This document shows, one piece after another, positions 49,620-60,257 of a stretch of 64,000 nt of DNA. The notes below the pieces were generated by a model. It saw nothing but the letters and a program-made list of their open reading frames with translations. It ran no database searches and was not told the origin of the DNA. A program made the position numbers and the translations under genes. The stretch is from contig JAZGTN010000023.1 of assembly GCA_037783415.1 (NCBI GenBank), forward strand, positions 2,208,501 through 2,272,500. Direction: 5' to 3'. Origin of the DNA: Leptasterias polaris. Lineage: Eukaryota; Echinodermata; Asteroidea; Forcipulatida; Asteriidae. How positions within the stretch are numbered: position 1 is the stretch's first letter; every line of letters begins with the position of its first letter.

Positions 49620-49650
49620 GTTATTTTTTTTTTTTATATATTTTTTTTTA

Positions 49651-52600
49651 GGGGGGGTGTTTACTTCAGCATGAACAAAAAACCCAACAACCCACATTTG
49701 CAAGAATGGCACGACTTCGGCCCACATATACTGTTAATTAATTTAGTTAATGTACAGTGAACCATACATGTATGCAATGTCATAATAGTTATGCATCACA
49801 ATGGCTCTTTAACTTCAAAAACAATACAAATGATTGATACAACATTGCCATCTTTAGAAAACAACAACAGGTTGCTGAGAAAACGCAAAAGGCTTAACCC
49901 CTCTTTAAAGGCCTTTGCCCGACTTTATGCAAACCAACAAATGAAACAGAAATCAAATAAGAAGAGTACACAAATACCCTGGGTATAGATGTCCTGCTTG
50001 ATGGCGGAAAGCCAGCCTCTCTCCATTACGGATGCAGTTCATCCTGAACAATGATACTGTATGACAGAAACTTGATATTACGATAATGGCTGCGTTCTAT
50101 GCATTCACTACAATATTCCCCAAAATGCACTGCAGCTCCGACTATACTGACACAAAACTCTCCAACTGACTGGTCGGTTTCATGCACAATCCTTCTTTCT
50201 GAGTTTAGTTCAATAGCCTATAATATTACGCAAGGTTATCTGACTGTCACAAATGCATTCCACAATTCAAGAACCTTATCGTTGGTGGCCTGCACGCAGA
50301 TGACAAGTATTAGGGAATTAATTAACATTTATAATAATTTTGATTCTACTTTGTTTACGAACAACCATTTTACAGCATTGCATTTAGGCCCTATAAGAGT
50401 AAGTTTAGATTTTTGATTATCATGTTTATTCATAAGTAGGCGTTTGTCTCAATATCTTCGGCAGTAGCCCTTGATGAAAACGCGAATCCAGGCTCTTCCA
50501 GATTCAAACGGCACATCATAATTAATAGTCACGTTGAATGTTCTTCCACTTCAAATCAATGCCACCAAACCAAGACCAACGAGGAACCGGTGCCTCATTT
50601 GTTCAGTTGACAATACAGGCTATATTTTATATGAAATGCGTGCGTGGAACATGACCTAAAGGTGAGTGCGTCATCAGATTCAGAGCCGTATAACTATATT
50701 GAGAAAGTTGCAACAACTTGCGACTAGAAGCCTATAGTTGTGTCACACACAAAACACGCACTGGCGAATACAGGGTGCCAGACTAAGTATGCTCATGGTT
50801 ATGCTGCATTTAGACCGAAAATGGCGTCCAGCAACCACGTGACCATAGAAAACTGGTCCCTCTATGTCGCAACACTCTCAATATACGGCTCTGAACAAAA
50901 TGAGAAGTCGGCTCTTAACAAAATGAGAAGTCGGCTCTCTCCCAATGTTAAAGCCACCATTTCAAATTATGATTGTTTAGCAGCCATTTATTTTTACAAC
51001 GTCGTTTTTTTTATATTCCAAATGTGAGTCTTTCACATTCCGAGCCTCAGTTGAGTCCATTATTTTGGTGTGAGATATAAACTGTGTTTGAGGTTAATGG
51101 GAAGTCGTTCATTAGTCATGGTCGCTATTCACGAAGCCAATCGGAAAGACCTTAAATCTCTCTGGCATAAGATTAGCACTATTCCCTGTTGAAGACAATT
51201 TGCAACAAATTGCTTCAAACCAGAATACACCAATCCGCATTTGTCGTATATTAAAAAAGTACCTCTTGCGTTTCAAGATCACAGCGGGAACGCCGATACC
51301 ACAGATGGCTACTGTATTAGGCAGCACTTCCCTGATTGCCAAAGGATGCGAGAAAAAGTCCAAATAAGAAAATTCCTCAAACAGATACGCATATCATGGT
51401 GTCAAATTTCAACCAATTATTGTGACTCGATTATTTGACGACGGAGAAACAAAAACAGCAAAAGTAACGAAACTCCTGGCCTTGGTTTTCCGTTTAACAC
51501 GATGACAATTTGTGATTAATTTCATTGATGGCCTCTTGTGGTGATAGGATGGGAAGATGAAAGCATCCGACGATCAGTGGTGATAAAGAGAAGAGCAGGA
51601 AGGGGGTTGCCAATTAGTGCTTCCTCAATCCTCCTCTCCGGCCACCTGCACACAGATGTCATGGTGCTCAGTGAAAGCAAAAATACTGGGTGGTAAATCA
51701 TCAAGCACCAATCAAACAACGAGTTTGTAGTTATCCTTCTAATATACACATGTCGTAATTTTAAATTGAAAATACATTATTCTTTCCTTCCGTTCAAATC
51801 GAGGGTTGGGTCACCAGCCCTTAGGAAACATTGCGATTGTGGGCGTATGAGTGGGTTTATTCGTTGACACAGAGACTTAACAAAAGGGGTCCAGATGTTT
51901 TGCGGACCGAGTACGCCCTCGGTTAAATTTCGTCTATTAAACAAAAGGGGAAGTCTTTAAAATCAAAAGAAGTTGTGTGGACGAGCGTGGGTACTGGGGA
52001 GGGAGGTTGGGGAGGGAGGTTGGGGGGGGGGGGGGGGGGTTACACACAAAGCCAATGTCCTTGCAATGGGAAAGTTGCATGTAATTTTTTGTATCATTAC
52101 TAACTACAAAAATGTTCAAAGGATAATCTTAACAAATACAACATTGCAATGAATAAATACAAAACAAAGATGATAACTATTATAAGTAAAACAGTCCTAA
52201 ATAGAAAATCCGTAATCGGTTTCAAGCGTTAACGAGTTTCGAAACGACGCATTATTTTCACACACCGAAGAATAATATTATGTTTAAAAACTGAATGTTA
52301 AGATAACTTGGGACAGTTCGCCATATCGATCCACGACACGCATGCGATACAGAAGAGCGACGAGGGCCACGTGTTTGTATAGATGAAAGCCAGCTGAGAG
52401 TCCATAAGGGTATGGTCCGGACCTCGAATCTGTGTACTCTGTAAATCTATGTTCATATATTTAAAAAATAATAATTTCCCCTCATCAATTAAAACGAGAT
52501 AATTAGAGTAGAGCTTCTGTGTCGAGACACCCCGCCGTTCACCTACGATCTTTAGCATCAAATCCCCTTTTCCCTCTCGCTCTCAGACTTTAGCGCTCGG

Positions 52601-53579
52601 CCGCAGCGCTGTTCTACAACATGTACTTTAAAAACATTGTTCAGAGTTTACAAGAGGAAGACATAAACAAACTTTTAGTAAAAACACCAATAAAATATTG
52701 TGTTAACGCTGGGAAAACAGCTTTTATTCGGTTATCTTATTTGTGGTTGCATTGGAACAGTTAATCTATTTTAAAATTGAATTAACAACTGAAGATTTTT
52801 TTTTTCCATGCAGTTTTGTTGCGACCTTTTTTTACACAAAGATGACATCGTCTCGATCTAAAACATTTATTTAAGGGTTAGTAATGGAAGTCGTTCATTC
52901 ATTATGAATTGAACAGTTTCTTTTATCTAAAATTGCTGTTTACACGTCCAGGTATTGCCTGGGTTAATTTCAGCTGATTTGTTTGATTAATAAATCTAGT
53001 TTCTTTTTTTAAACCTAAACTATATTAAGTTTTATCATTTGGTTTCATCTACCAATGACAATTAACAGATTTTGTACACAAAGGATGCTGGCAGAGTTTT
53101 GTTCAGTCCCTTCTAAGCAAATCACCATTAACCCCTGTAGGATGGCGGCCCCTCTCTGACGTGCGACATGGTCCACCTTAGGATACATGGCATATGAGCT
53201 GATCAGTGTGTACGATGTGATTTAAGATACCAATAAAATAACAAATTATGTTAGCAGGTGCGGTCAGCAGCCCTTACTGCATGGTTTAAAAGCATTTACA
53301 GCATGTTCTGTATTGTGTTACTTCGTACTTTTTTTAGTTGAAACAACTTAGCAGAAACAAATCTAGTGAGTCACGTGTAGTCTAGTTTTTGTGGAATTGT
53401 TAAGATTGATACATGCCATTGAAGTGATATCACTCCAGAAACCTACGGATAGCATTATTCTATTTGTTGCTGTAATAGGAACTAGTAAACAATTCGGCAT
53501 AATGGAATATTCGCCCCGAGGGGGCGCCCTGTACACAAAGTAGTCAGTTGTTAACCTTGTCATTTTTGAAAGTGACATA
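49651..53579. other. No recognisable gene
   Basis: No gene identified. A 105-codon frame (50099-50416, plus) resembles nothing known to me. A 22-bp tandem duplication of AACAAAATGAGAAGTCGGCT is at 50893-50938. A G-rich tract (GGGGAGGGAGGTTGGGGAGG and onward) leads into G18 at 52022-52039. Confidence 0.45.
52022..52039 (+). repeat. Poly-G run of 18
   Basis: G18 preceded by two GGGGAGGGAGGTT modules, making a strong G-quadruplex candidate. Confidence 0.95.
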
Positions 53580-53615
53580 TTTTGTTATTTTGAAAAATAA
53601 AACGGTAGAGATTTT

Positions 53616-53621
53616 TTTATT
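53616..53621 (-). promoter_or_regulatory. Poly(A) signal of EGF gene A
   Basis: AATAAA on the minus strand, 69 bp downstream of gene A's stop codon. The corresponding place in gene B also has AATAAA (58860-58865). Confidence 0.55.
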
Positions 53622-53689
53622 AGTGGGTTGTTTTCTTTCAAAGTTGAATAGTTAGTCAAGTTTGTTTGGCTGTGAAATAAGTTTACAGA

Positions 53690-56068
53690 TTATACACATG
53701 TATAACGGTTTCCAATACTCCATGGTTGACAACGCTTGGGGGCGCAATTGTTGTTATCGCAAGGATTTACGTACTCTGGATCTACAGTGGAGAAAAAACA
53801 AGATTAAAGTTGTTAGGAGCTATTTCAGATGTATAATTCAGTCATTGTGTTTTCGAATGGGCAAATTCATTAGTCCTCTTAATGGGAACATATAAAAACC
53901 AGATAGATCGTGACGTGGTCAATGGCCTCCGATAGTTTGTGAGACGGCAACATTTGTCCAGAGAATTGGCAGGTGTAATTGGGAGAAGTGATTTTTCCGT
54001 GAGTTTTGGATTTATCTTTAAAGGCAGGTATTGGGGACAAATCGAAATCTTCTCATTTCTGAAGATTTACATTAAAATAAAACAAAACAAGCAAACAAAA
54101 AATAGACCAGTAGTAAGTAAAAACATGTTGTCAAACTTTTAAGTCTGCATTTTTGTTTCTTTATTTTGTTTTTCCTTTTTGTTTGGGGGGGGGGGGGGGG
54201 GGTTGGTGTCTGTTTGTTTGTGTTTGATTTTTATGTAAATCTTAAGACATTTTTAGATTTCGATTATTTTGAGAAAGAAAGAGAGAACGAGAAAACGTTT
54301 TATTACAAAAGAGGTTTTCATTAAAAATAATATTCACTACTGCCACAAGGGGGCGCAAGTCACTTACTTATTGCGGCACATGTGTCGCCTGTGTAGGCAT
54401 TTGTACAGATGCAGGAAAATCCGTTACCTCCTCGCATACAGTACCCAGAGTTCTGGCACGGGTTGGGAAGGCATGGATTGGCTGTAACATCAAACATTGC
54501 AAATATTACTTTTCTTTTCCAATGAGGGCACAGAACAAAGACTAAGAGTGAGCCACGAGTACACTTGTTGACAACTGAATCATCCTTTTCTGATTAATAA
54601 AGCGTTTACGAAAAACAGCTGAAAACGAAAAGCCACGAGTATACGTATTTACAACCGAATGTTTTTTCAGGTAAAGGCCTTCACAAAAGAAAGATAAAAA
54701 GACAACAAATCCACGGGTATGCCTGTGAACAACTGATCAATGATTTTCAGGTTTTCAAAGCATTTACAAAAAGAGCTGAAAAACAAAAAGCCACGATTAT
54801 ACTTGCTGACAATTGAATCATGGTGGGTTTTTTCTCGTTGAAAATATTTACAAAAAGAGCTGCAAAACGAGTTTTTAACACTTACTTAGGACGAGTAACG
54901 GTGCGCGTTCCTGACACCGGTTCCCACGGTAGTTATTTCCACAAATACAAATGGCCGTCCCGTGGCTCATCCGACATGTACCGCCGTTTAGGCAACTTTC
55001 GGTTTGGGACGACATCAAACATGAACAGGTTTGGCATCTTCCTGAAAACGCAAGGGCAATAATGTTTGGGGAAATAATAGAGTGCGTTGATTTTTACTCT
55101 CGAGTTTAGAAACATAACCTTTTAAAGGTTTCTCTAAAAGACGACCACAGTATAATGTTTGAAACGTTGAGACCATACCGGCTCTTCTAAGAGCCAACAC
55201 TTCTCTCAAAAGAGTCTTATACAGCAATCCTTCACCGATCTTGAACTCTTGGTGGCAGCAGACATGCCTCCATTACTGCGGTGGTACCTGGGTGGTACTG
55301 CGCTGCCTAGCGACTGGTATAAGGTTTGGGCTACACGGCGATCATTTGATCAGTCACGGGTTATTGGACTTTTACTTTGCAAATCGCTTAAACCCGTCGC
55401 TAGGCAGCGCAGTACCACCCAGGTACCACCCAGGTACCACCGCAATAATGGCGGTATCTGTTGCCACCAAGAGTTCAAGATCGGTGAAGGATTGCTGTAT
55501 ACATGGCTGTACCAAGTTTAACTATAGTTTTTCTTATAAATGTTTACGATAAAGCTTGTATCCCTAGGGAATAGAAATGACTTATTCGGGTTAAAAGTCT
55601 AAGAAAAAAATAACAAAGGTTGACAACGATCATTAGAAGGGTGTTGTATATTAATTTAAAAAATTAAAACAAAAACAAAACGAAAATGTTTGTTTTCAAG
55701 TACACAGAGCAAACTTAATCTACTGCGTCTGAGTCCAGCCAAAACAAATGCCCCTTGAAAACCGTTATATGATTGCATTTGTTAATAAATGACAATAAAG
55801 TTGGTTCCTTACTAGTTCTCTTATTGTGCTTAATCTGATAACTATACAGAGGACCAATTGGTTATTTTTACGCACGCGTAAAGGAATGCAAAAGAAGAAC
55901 CAGTATCAAGATGCTTATGTGGGCATTAGTGTAGGCTATAACGTGAATAAGGTTTTAAGAAACTAATGTTAATGACACATTTTACTAAGATACCTTACCG
56001 GCTTCAGCACCGCCAAATGAGACGATAGCGACTGCCAACAGCAGAGCTGCAACCGAATAAACCTGCAT
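53690..56068 (-). CDS. Secreted EGF-domain protein, gene A (4 coding exons)
   Basis: The coding exons are complement(55999-56068), (54886-55041), (54368-54481) and (53690-53781). All junctions are phase 1 with GT/AG ends and join to a single 143-residue frame. Exon 2 encodes signal peptide MQVYSVAALLLAVAIVSFGG plus AEA. Exon 3 gives an RCQTCSC start and an EGF-like domain (ESCLNGGTC, CIC, YRGNRC). Exon 4 gives a canonical EGF domain (C-x4-C-x5-C-x8-C-x-C-x8-C). Exon 5 gives NPCDNNNC, KRC and RYTCV and then stop, so a third EGF domain is cut at its fifth cysteine. The protein is predicted to be extracellular, a small disulphide-rich ligand or matrix peptide (family knowledge); its receptor is unknown. 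There is no transmembrane segment. The start is supported by the signal peptide and by conservation in gene B. A noncoding exon probably lies upstream at 57703. The splice model rests on sequence only. Confidence 0.85.
54185..54202 (+). repeat. Poly-G run of 18 in intron
   Basis: G18 in the last intron of gene A. Gene B has G9 at the equivalent place (59436-59444), so the tract predates the duplication and differs in length. Confidence 0.9.
54545..54870 (-). repeat. Intronic ~80-bp tandem repeat, about 4 units
   Basis: Between exons 4 and 3 of gene A, a degenerate unit repeats about four times. It contains GCCACGAGTATAC, TTGACAACTGAATCA and GCATTTACAAAAAGAGCTGA. Gene B's corresponding intron (59740-59925) holds about two units. 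It is noncoding. Confidence 0.75.
55157..55214 (+). mobile_element. Single-arm copy of 26.2-kb foldback family
   Basis: GAAACGTTGAGACCATACCG, then GCTCTTCTAAGAGCCAACAC and TCTCTCAAAAGAG match the right arm of the element at 26247-26399. The gene B intron has the same piece at 60201-60257, so it was inserted before the duplication. Confidence 0.7.
55220..55499. mobile_element. Tc1/mariner-type MITE in gene A intron 2
   Basis: Long inverted arms, 55220-55314 and 55396-55499, start TACAGCAATCCTTCACCGAT and contain CTTGAACTCTTGGTGGCA and GGTACCTGGGTGGTACTGCG. The right arm is longer because GGTACCACCCA is duplicated. TA flanks both ends (55218-55219 and 55500-55501), the target duplication expected of Tc1/mariner-type elements. 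The loop is 81 bp and there is no transposase. Gene B lacks the insertion: its intron runs directly from CTCAAAAGATGG to TTGTACTAAG. Confidence 0.88.
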
Positions 56069-56197
56069 GCTGCAAATAGTCAGACAGTGTCAGAAATTAT
56101 CTGGGATGTCGACACTTTGAAGAGTTGATTGAATCTGGAGATTGTCGCTAAATAAATGATATTTTTATGGCGTGACAATCGCCAGGTTTAGTTAATA

Positions 56198-56355
56198 GAT
56201 CGATCCATTAAGCCCCGCCTCCTTACGAGTTGACCAATCACTGCCGCGAAACCCGATCACCATTAGTGCAAAGATCACCAAACGGCTCAAATGGTGATCA
56301 GATTTCTCGGTTGTGATTGGTCAATGAGAAATGGGCGTGGCTTAATGGATCGGTG
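56198..56355. mobile_element. Short MITE in gene A intron 1
   Basis: Inverted arms carry GATCCATTAAGCC(C/A)CGCC, then GACCAATCAC and GATCACCATT. A TA dinucleotide lies at each end (56196-56197, 56356-56357). The element is 158 bp and noncoding. Gene B's intron has no such insertion at the aligned point near 60737 (TTTAATTGAAG). Confidence 0.82.
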
Positions 56356-56600
56356 TATTGAGGATAAACAATGGCTTTAAAATGCCTTGATTTTCACACT
56401 GGCCAATGGCAGCCAGTCAATATGGCGCACGATCAACAATGCAACGATTTTATTGCACGTAATGACGTATTGTTATGGGCCACAAGATGGCGTTAATAAT
56501 TGTCTAACCCATTAGTCCTTATTGTGTTGATAAAAAGTACACACATGGTAAATATTCAATAAGCCAAAATCAACCTTGGTAGTTTCAAGTAAATATATCA

Positions 56601-56962
56601 TTAAAAGTAGGATATACTTTTGGTAATGACGCTAATGACCATAACATCTTCCTTGGTAAAATGCACTGGAGAGCTGCTGATATTAGTAAACATTGTTAGA
56701 AACGACATCCTTTGAAATAATGTAGAGAAAGAGGCAATTTTCACTCAAATTTGTGAATACGAGAAAGGGTTCAGGCACGAAGCCTTTCCCAGGCATCAGG
56801 AAGTACACGTTTCTATGCAACGAGAGTGGTTTTGCCTTCATTATTGTCTTGCAAACTCAATGACTAGTTGAGCCCAAATTTTCACATGTTTGTTATTTTG
56901 TTGGGATACACCAGGTGAGGATAATGGGCTTTGACAATAACCTAAGGTATATCCTGTCTTTA
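56601..56962 (+). mobile_element. TTAA-flanked MITE in gene A intron 1
   Basis: TTAA occurs at both ends (56601-56604, 56959-56962). The inverted ends are AAGTAGGATATACTTTTGGT and the reverse complement of ACCTAAGGTATATCCTGTCT. The interior has GAGCTGCTGATATTAGTAAA, CCCAAATTTTCACATGTTTG and GGGATACACCAGGTGAGG. Gene B has a diverged element starting at the same TTAA (60962), so the insertion probably predates the gene duplication. Confidence 0.75.
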
Positions 56963-57702
56963 AGCTAACTTCATTTCATTTCCCTTGTGGTTTATTATTT
57001 GATATTCATTTCATTTCAATACATTTATTTCCACTCTAACAGGGAACAAAATCATCATAACAATTACAAAGAACAGTCAGAGGATAATTGGAAATGAGGA
57101 CATAACCAGGAAAATTAAAGCTCTTGGTTCGTATGCCCGGACAAACTTAAACAATAATGGACTAACATTAACAAGTATTTGTATAGTGTTCGTAGGTCTT
57201 TAACTAAGGCAGAATAGACTCTGTGTGCAGTAAAGTGGCTACAGAGAGATGCAAATTAACGGTTACAATATGTAAGAAAATACACCCGGTCTAATATTTT
57301 CTCTACACTAAATCTGATTGTTTGCGTAACTTTTGACAAGCTTGATAATCGTTAAAATGTTAGGCCTAATTGTCTATAGGTTGTGCCTAATTGCCTAATT
57401 GTGTTGTACCTCCTAACTGAACGTCTACGCCAAATTACATGTCTCGTCATGGTATCTTAGTTCATGAAAATGGCAAACATAAATCACACGAGTCGAAACA
57501 TTCATCTCAAACCTGACTAACAGCAATTGTTGTTCTCCACTTTTTCTAGATACACTTGAATGTCAGCCTATAACTTTATCGATAGCAAGGTATGAACATA
57601 GCCAGCATGATATTAGGGTCAGATGGGGTGGGGTGGTAGGGGGTCATTTATATTTTACTCTGAATCGAAACGAAAATACAGGTCTATAATTGGTCTTCTT
57701 AC

Positions 57703-57770
57703 CTGTTGTTTGGATGTTGTACTGTGACAAAAATGACGCGCGCCTTTACGATGCTTCGTCGACGGACTGA
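57703..57770 (-). other. Putative 5' noncoding exon of gene A
   Basis: On the minus strand GTACAACATCCAAACAACAG is followed by a perfect donor GTAAGA. The aligned gene B sequence has the same exon end and donor (62042). Exon 2 starts one base before the ATG, after TGACTATTTGCAG, so a separate 5' UTR exon is needed. The transcription start is not defined; 57770 is approximate. Confidence 0.55.
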
Positions 57771-57860
57771 TATGAGAAGCTATGTTAGAAGTCCGACGTG
57801 ATTTTTAAAAATTAACTTTTTATCGCGATCAAGATTTAATCCGGATTTAGACAGTCGTAA

Positions 57861-57965
57861 CACAATAGCATCCATAACAATAACAACTTACGTAACTCGG
57901 TGAAGTTGTTTGCTGAAGATTGCAAATAGAGTGATTAAAATTTGTTTTTGAAAACAAAGTAGATA
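57861..57965 (-). promoter_or_regulatory. Promoter-proximal block conserved in genes A and B
   Basis: About 105 bp upstream of the putative exon 1 is strongly conserved with 62214-62320. It includes CTCGGTGAAGTTGTTTGCT and TTTGTTTTTGAAAACAAAGT. It is better preserved than most intron sequence, which suggests regulatory constraint. No specific factor site is claimed. Confidence 0.5.
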
Positions 57966-58558
57966 ATTACCGTGAAGGGCTGAACATTACGAGTTAAAAC
58001 CGTTAATTGAACCATGAAGTTGGTTCTTGATCCCCATCCCCCATTTAAACTTGTTGTAATGCATGCTGACTAGCATTTTCTCTCTCTTGTTTCCGTGTAT
58101 ATACTTCTGGCCCGGGATTCTTTTTGTTTTACTTGTGCATAATTCTGTTAGTAATTGTTAGTAACTTTGTATGGCCTAAATTGTTTGTGTAGACAATTCC
58201 CTTCATGTTATTGGCAGTTTACCGCAGAAGTTCGTGATATACAATATTATCTACATATATTATCTACATTTGCAAGGTCTTTCAAAAAACCACAATCTTT
58301 TCAAAGACATTTCTGTGAAAGACGATTAGCCTATCACCGTTTTCCAATTGGATTAATATTATTTTGTTCTGATAGCTAGCAATATTACACTTAACTATCT
58401 GGTATCTTGTTTGATATAAAGATAATGGATTGTGATAAAAACCATACATTAGTATCTACTAAGCTGTGTGTTGTGTTCTTACAAAACTTGTCTCGCTCTG
58501 CTACTGCCTCGGAGTTGCTATCGAATCGAGGACTACAGGCTTACAGTTCAATTAAGAA

Positions 58559-58635
58559 ATTTTTATTTCAAGGATTCACGCTGCCTGTATCTGCAGTGGG
58601 AACAATACAGAAGATTCAAGTTGTTGGTATTGCTA
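58559..58635 (-). pseudogene. Isolated last-exon fragment of EGF gene family
   Basis: About 77 bp matching the acceptor region and first codons of gene B's last exon: CCCACTGCAG acceptor, then codons for TGSVNP and TGA (58568-58570). The similarity ends on both sides, and no other exon of a third gene is present. It is a remnant of a partial tandem duplication lying between genes A and B. Confidence 0.7.
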
Positions 58636-58859
58636 TATAGAAAGGTTCACAAGTACTGACACGTTTTATGAGAACAATAAATGAAACTCTTCGTGATACC
58701 AAGTTTATTAAAAAACGGCTCTATTCTCTCCCGAAACCGAACACCTTGTTTTTGTTATGTAACAAAAATTATGTCTAGTTATACTTTTTTTCCCTCAAAC
58801 TCTTTGTCTAAAGTTCTTAAATATAACTAACGAGATTTAGAGTGTTGTTTTCTTTCAAG

Positions 58860-58865
58860 TTTATT
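58860..58865 (-). promoter_or_regulatory. Poly(A) signal of EGF gene B
   Basis: AATAAA on the minus strand downstream of gene B's last exon, in a stretch alignable with gene A's 3' end (TTGTTTTCTTTCAA). Confidence 0.45.
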
Positions 58866-59739
58866 AATAATTTTTTTGTTGCTTTGAGTTTTGTTTACAG
58901 ATTTAGAGTGGCACAAATGCATAACGGTTTCTAATACTCCATGGCTCACAACGCTGGGTGTCGGCGAAATTTGTATTTCAAGGATTCACGTTGCCCGTAC
59001 CTGCAGTGGGAAAAAATATAGAAGATTCAAGTTGTTGGTATAGCTATTTCAAATGAATAATTACCTCAATGAGATTTCGAAAGGGCACATTCATCATTCC
59101 TCTAAATTTAAACAACAAGTAAAAATTAACGTTTAGACCATGGTGGTCATCAACAGACTCCTATGGTATTTGCAACAGGAACATTTCCCTGGAGGATTGG
59201 TAGGCCTATTTGCAGGAAGTTTACTTTCAGTTAGTTTTGCGTTTACAATGATTAATTTTATTCCCGCTAATTACCCGCCTGTATCTTATCTTTAAAGGCA
59301 AGTTTTGGTAACGAATCCAAATCTAAATATTCCTGGAGATTTAAAAAAAAAAAAAAAAAAAAACCAGAAGTATAACAGTATGGTCCCTTTTTAGTCTGCA
59401 TTTGGTCCAACTCATTTTTTATTTTTTATTTTTTTGGGGGGGGGTTTGTTTTTTTGTTTTTTTATTTTTTAAGAGAGAGATGGAGAGAGAAAACGTAACG
59501 TTATAACAGAGGTTATGATTAGAAAATATATGTTCACTACTCTCACAAGAGGGCGCAAGTCACTTACTTCTTGTGGCGCATGTGTCACCTGTGTAGCCAT
59601 TTGTACAGATGCAGGAAAATCCGTAACCTCTTCGCATACAGTACCCAGAGTTCAGACACGGGTTTGGAAGGCATGGATTGGCTGTAAAATCAAGCATTGC
59701 ATATATAATTATTTGTTTTTAATTTCAATAAGGGCACAG

Positions 59740-59925
59740 AACAAAGGTAACGAGTACGCCACGAGCACGCTTGATGACGATTGACTCACCAATGTGATTA
59801 AAAAGCATTTACAAAGAAAAGCTCAAAAACGAAAAGCCACGAGTGTAGGGGCTTACTTGTTGACAATTGAACTATATTTTTCCTGGTTTAAAAGCATTTA
59901 CAAAAAGAGTTAAAACACAAGTTTT
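59740..59925 (-). repeat. Intronic ~80-bp repeat, about 2 units (gene B)
   Basis: The same degenerate unit as at 54545-54870 (GCCACGAG, TTGACAATTGAA, GCATTTACAAA) but only about two copies. It lies between exons 4 and 3 of gene B. Confidence 0.7.
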
Positions 59926-60200
59926 TCTTAAACTTACATCGGAGGCGTACCGGTGCGCGTTCCTGACACCGGTTCCCACGGTAGTTATTTCCACAAATAC
60001 AAATTGCCGTCCCGTGACTCATACGACATGTACCGCCGTTCATGCAACTTTCGGTTTTGGACATCATCAAACATTAACAGGTTTGGCATCTTCCTGTTAG
60101 ACACAAGGGAAACAATGTTGTAAAAAAAATAGAGTGCGATGATTTTTACAATCGAGTTGAAAAACATAAAGGTTACTCCTAAAGACGACCACAGTATTAT

Positions 60201-60257
60201 TTTCGAAACGTCGCGACCACACCGGTTCTTCTCAGAGCCAACACTTATCTCAAAAGA
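60201..60257 (+). mobile_element. Single-arm foldback-family copy in gene B
   Basis: CGAAACGTCGCGACCACACC, then GGTTCTTCTCAGAGCCAACA and TCTCAAAAGA are orthologous in position to 55157-55214 in gene A. The insertion predates the duplication. Confidence 0.7.

Noticed and set aside
54360..54362. TGA immediately after EGF-2 as the stop codon of gene A
   Set aside because: AA|GTAAGTGA here is a strong splice donor, and a matching phase-1 exon with acceptor CTCCACTGTAG exists at 53781; the TGA would then be intronic.
57003..57060. Possible inverted LINE 3' tail in intron 1 of gene A
   Set aside because: Only a short GTGGAAATAAATGT-like motif; no ORF remnant, so not listed as an element.
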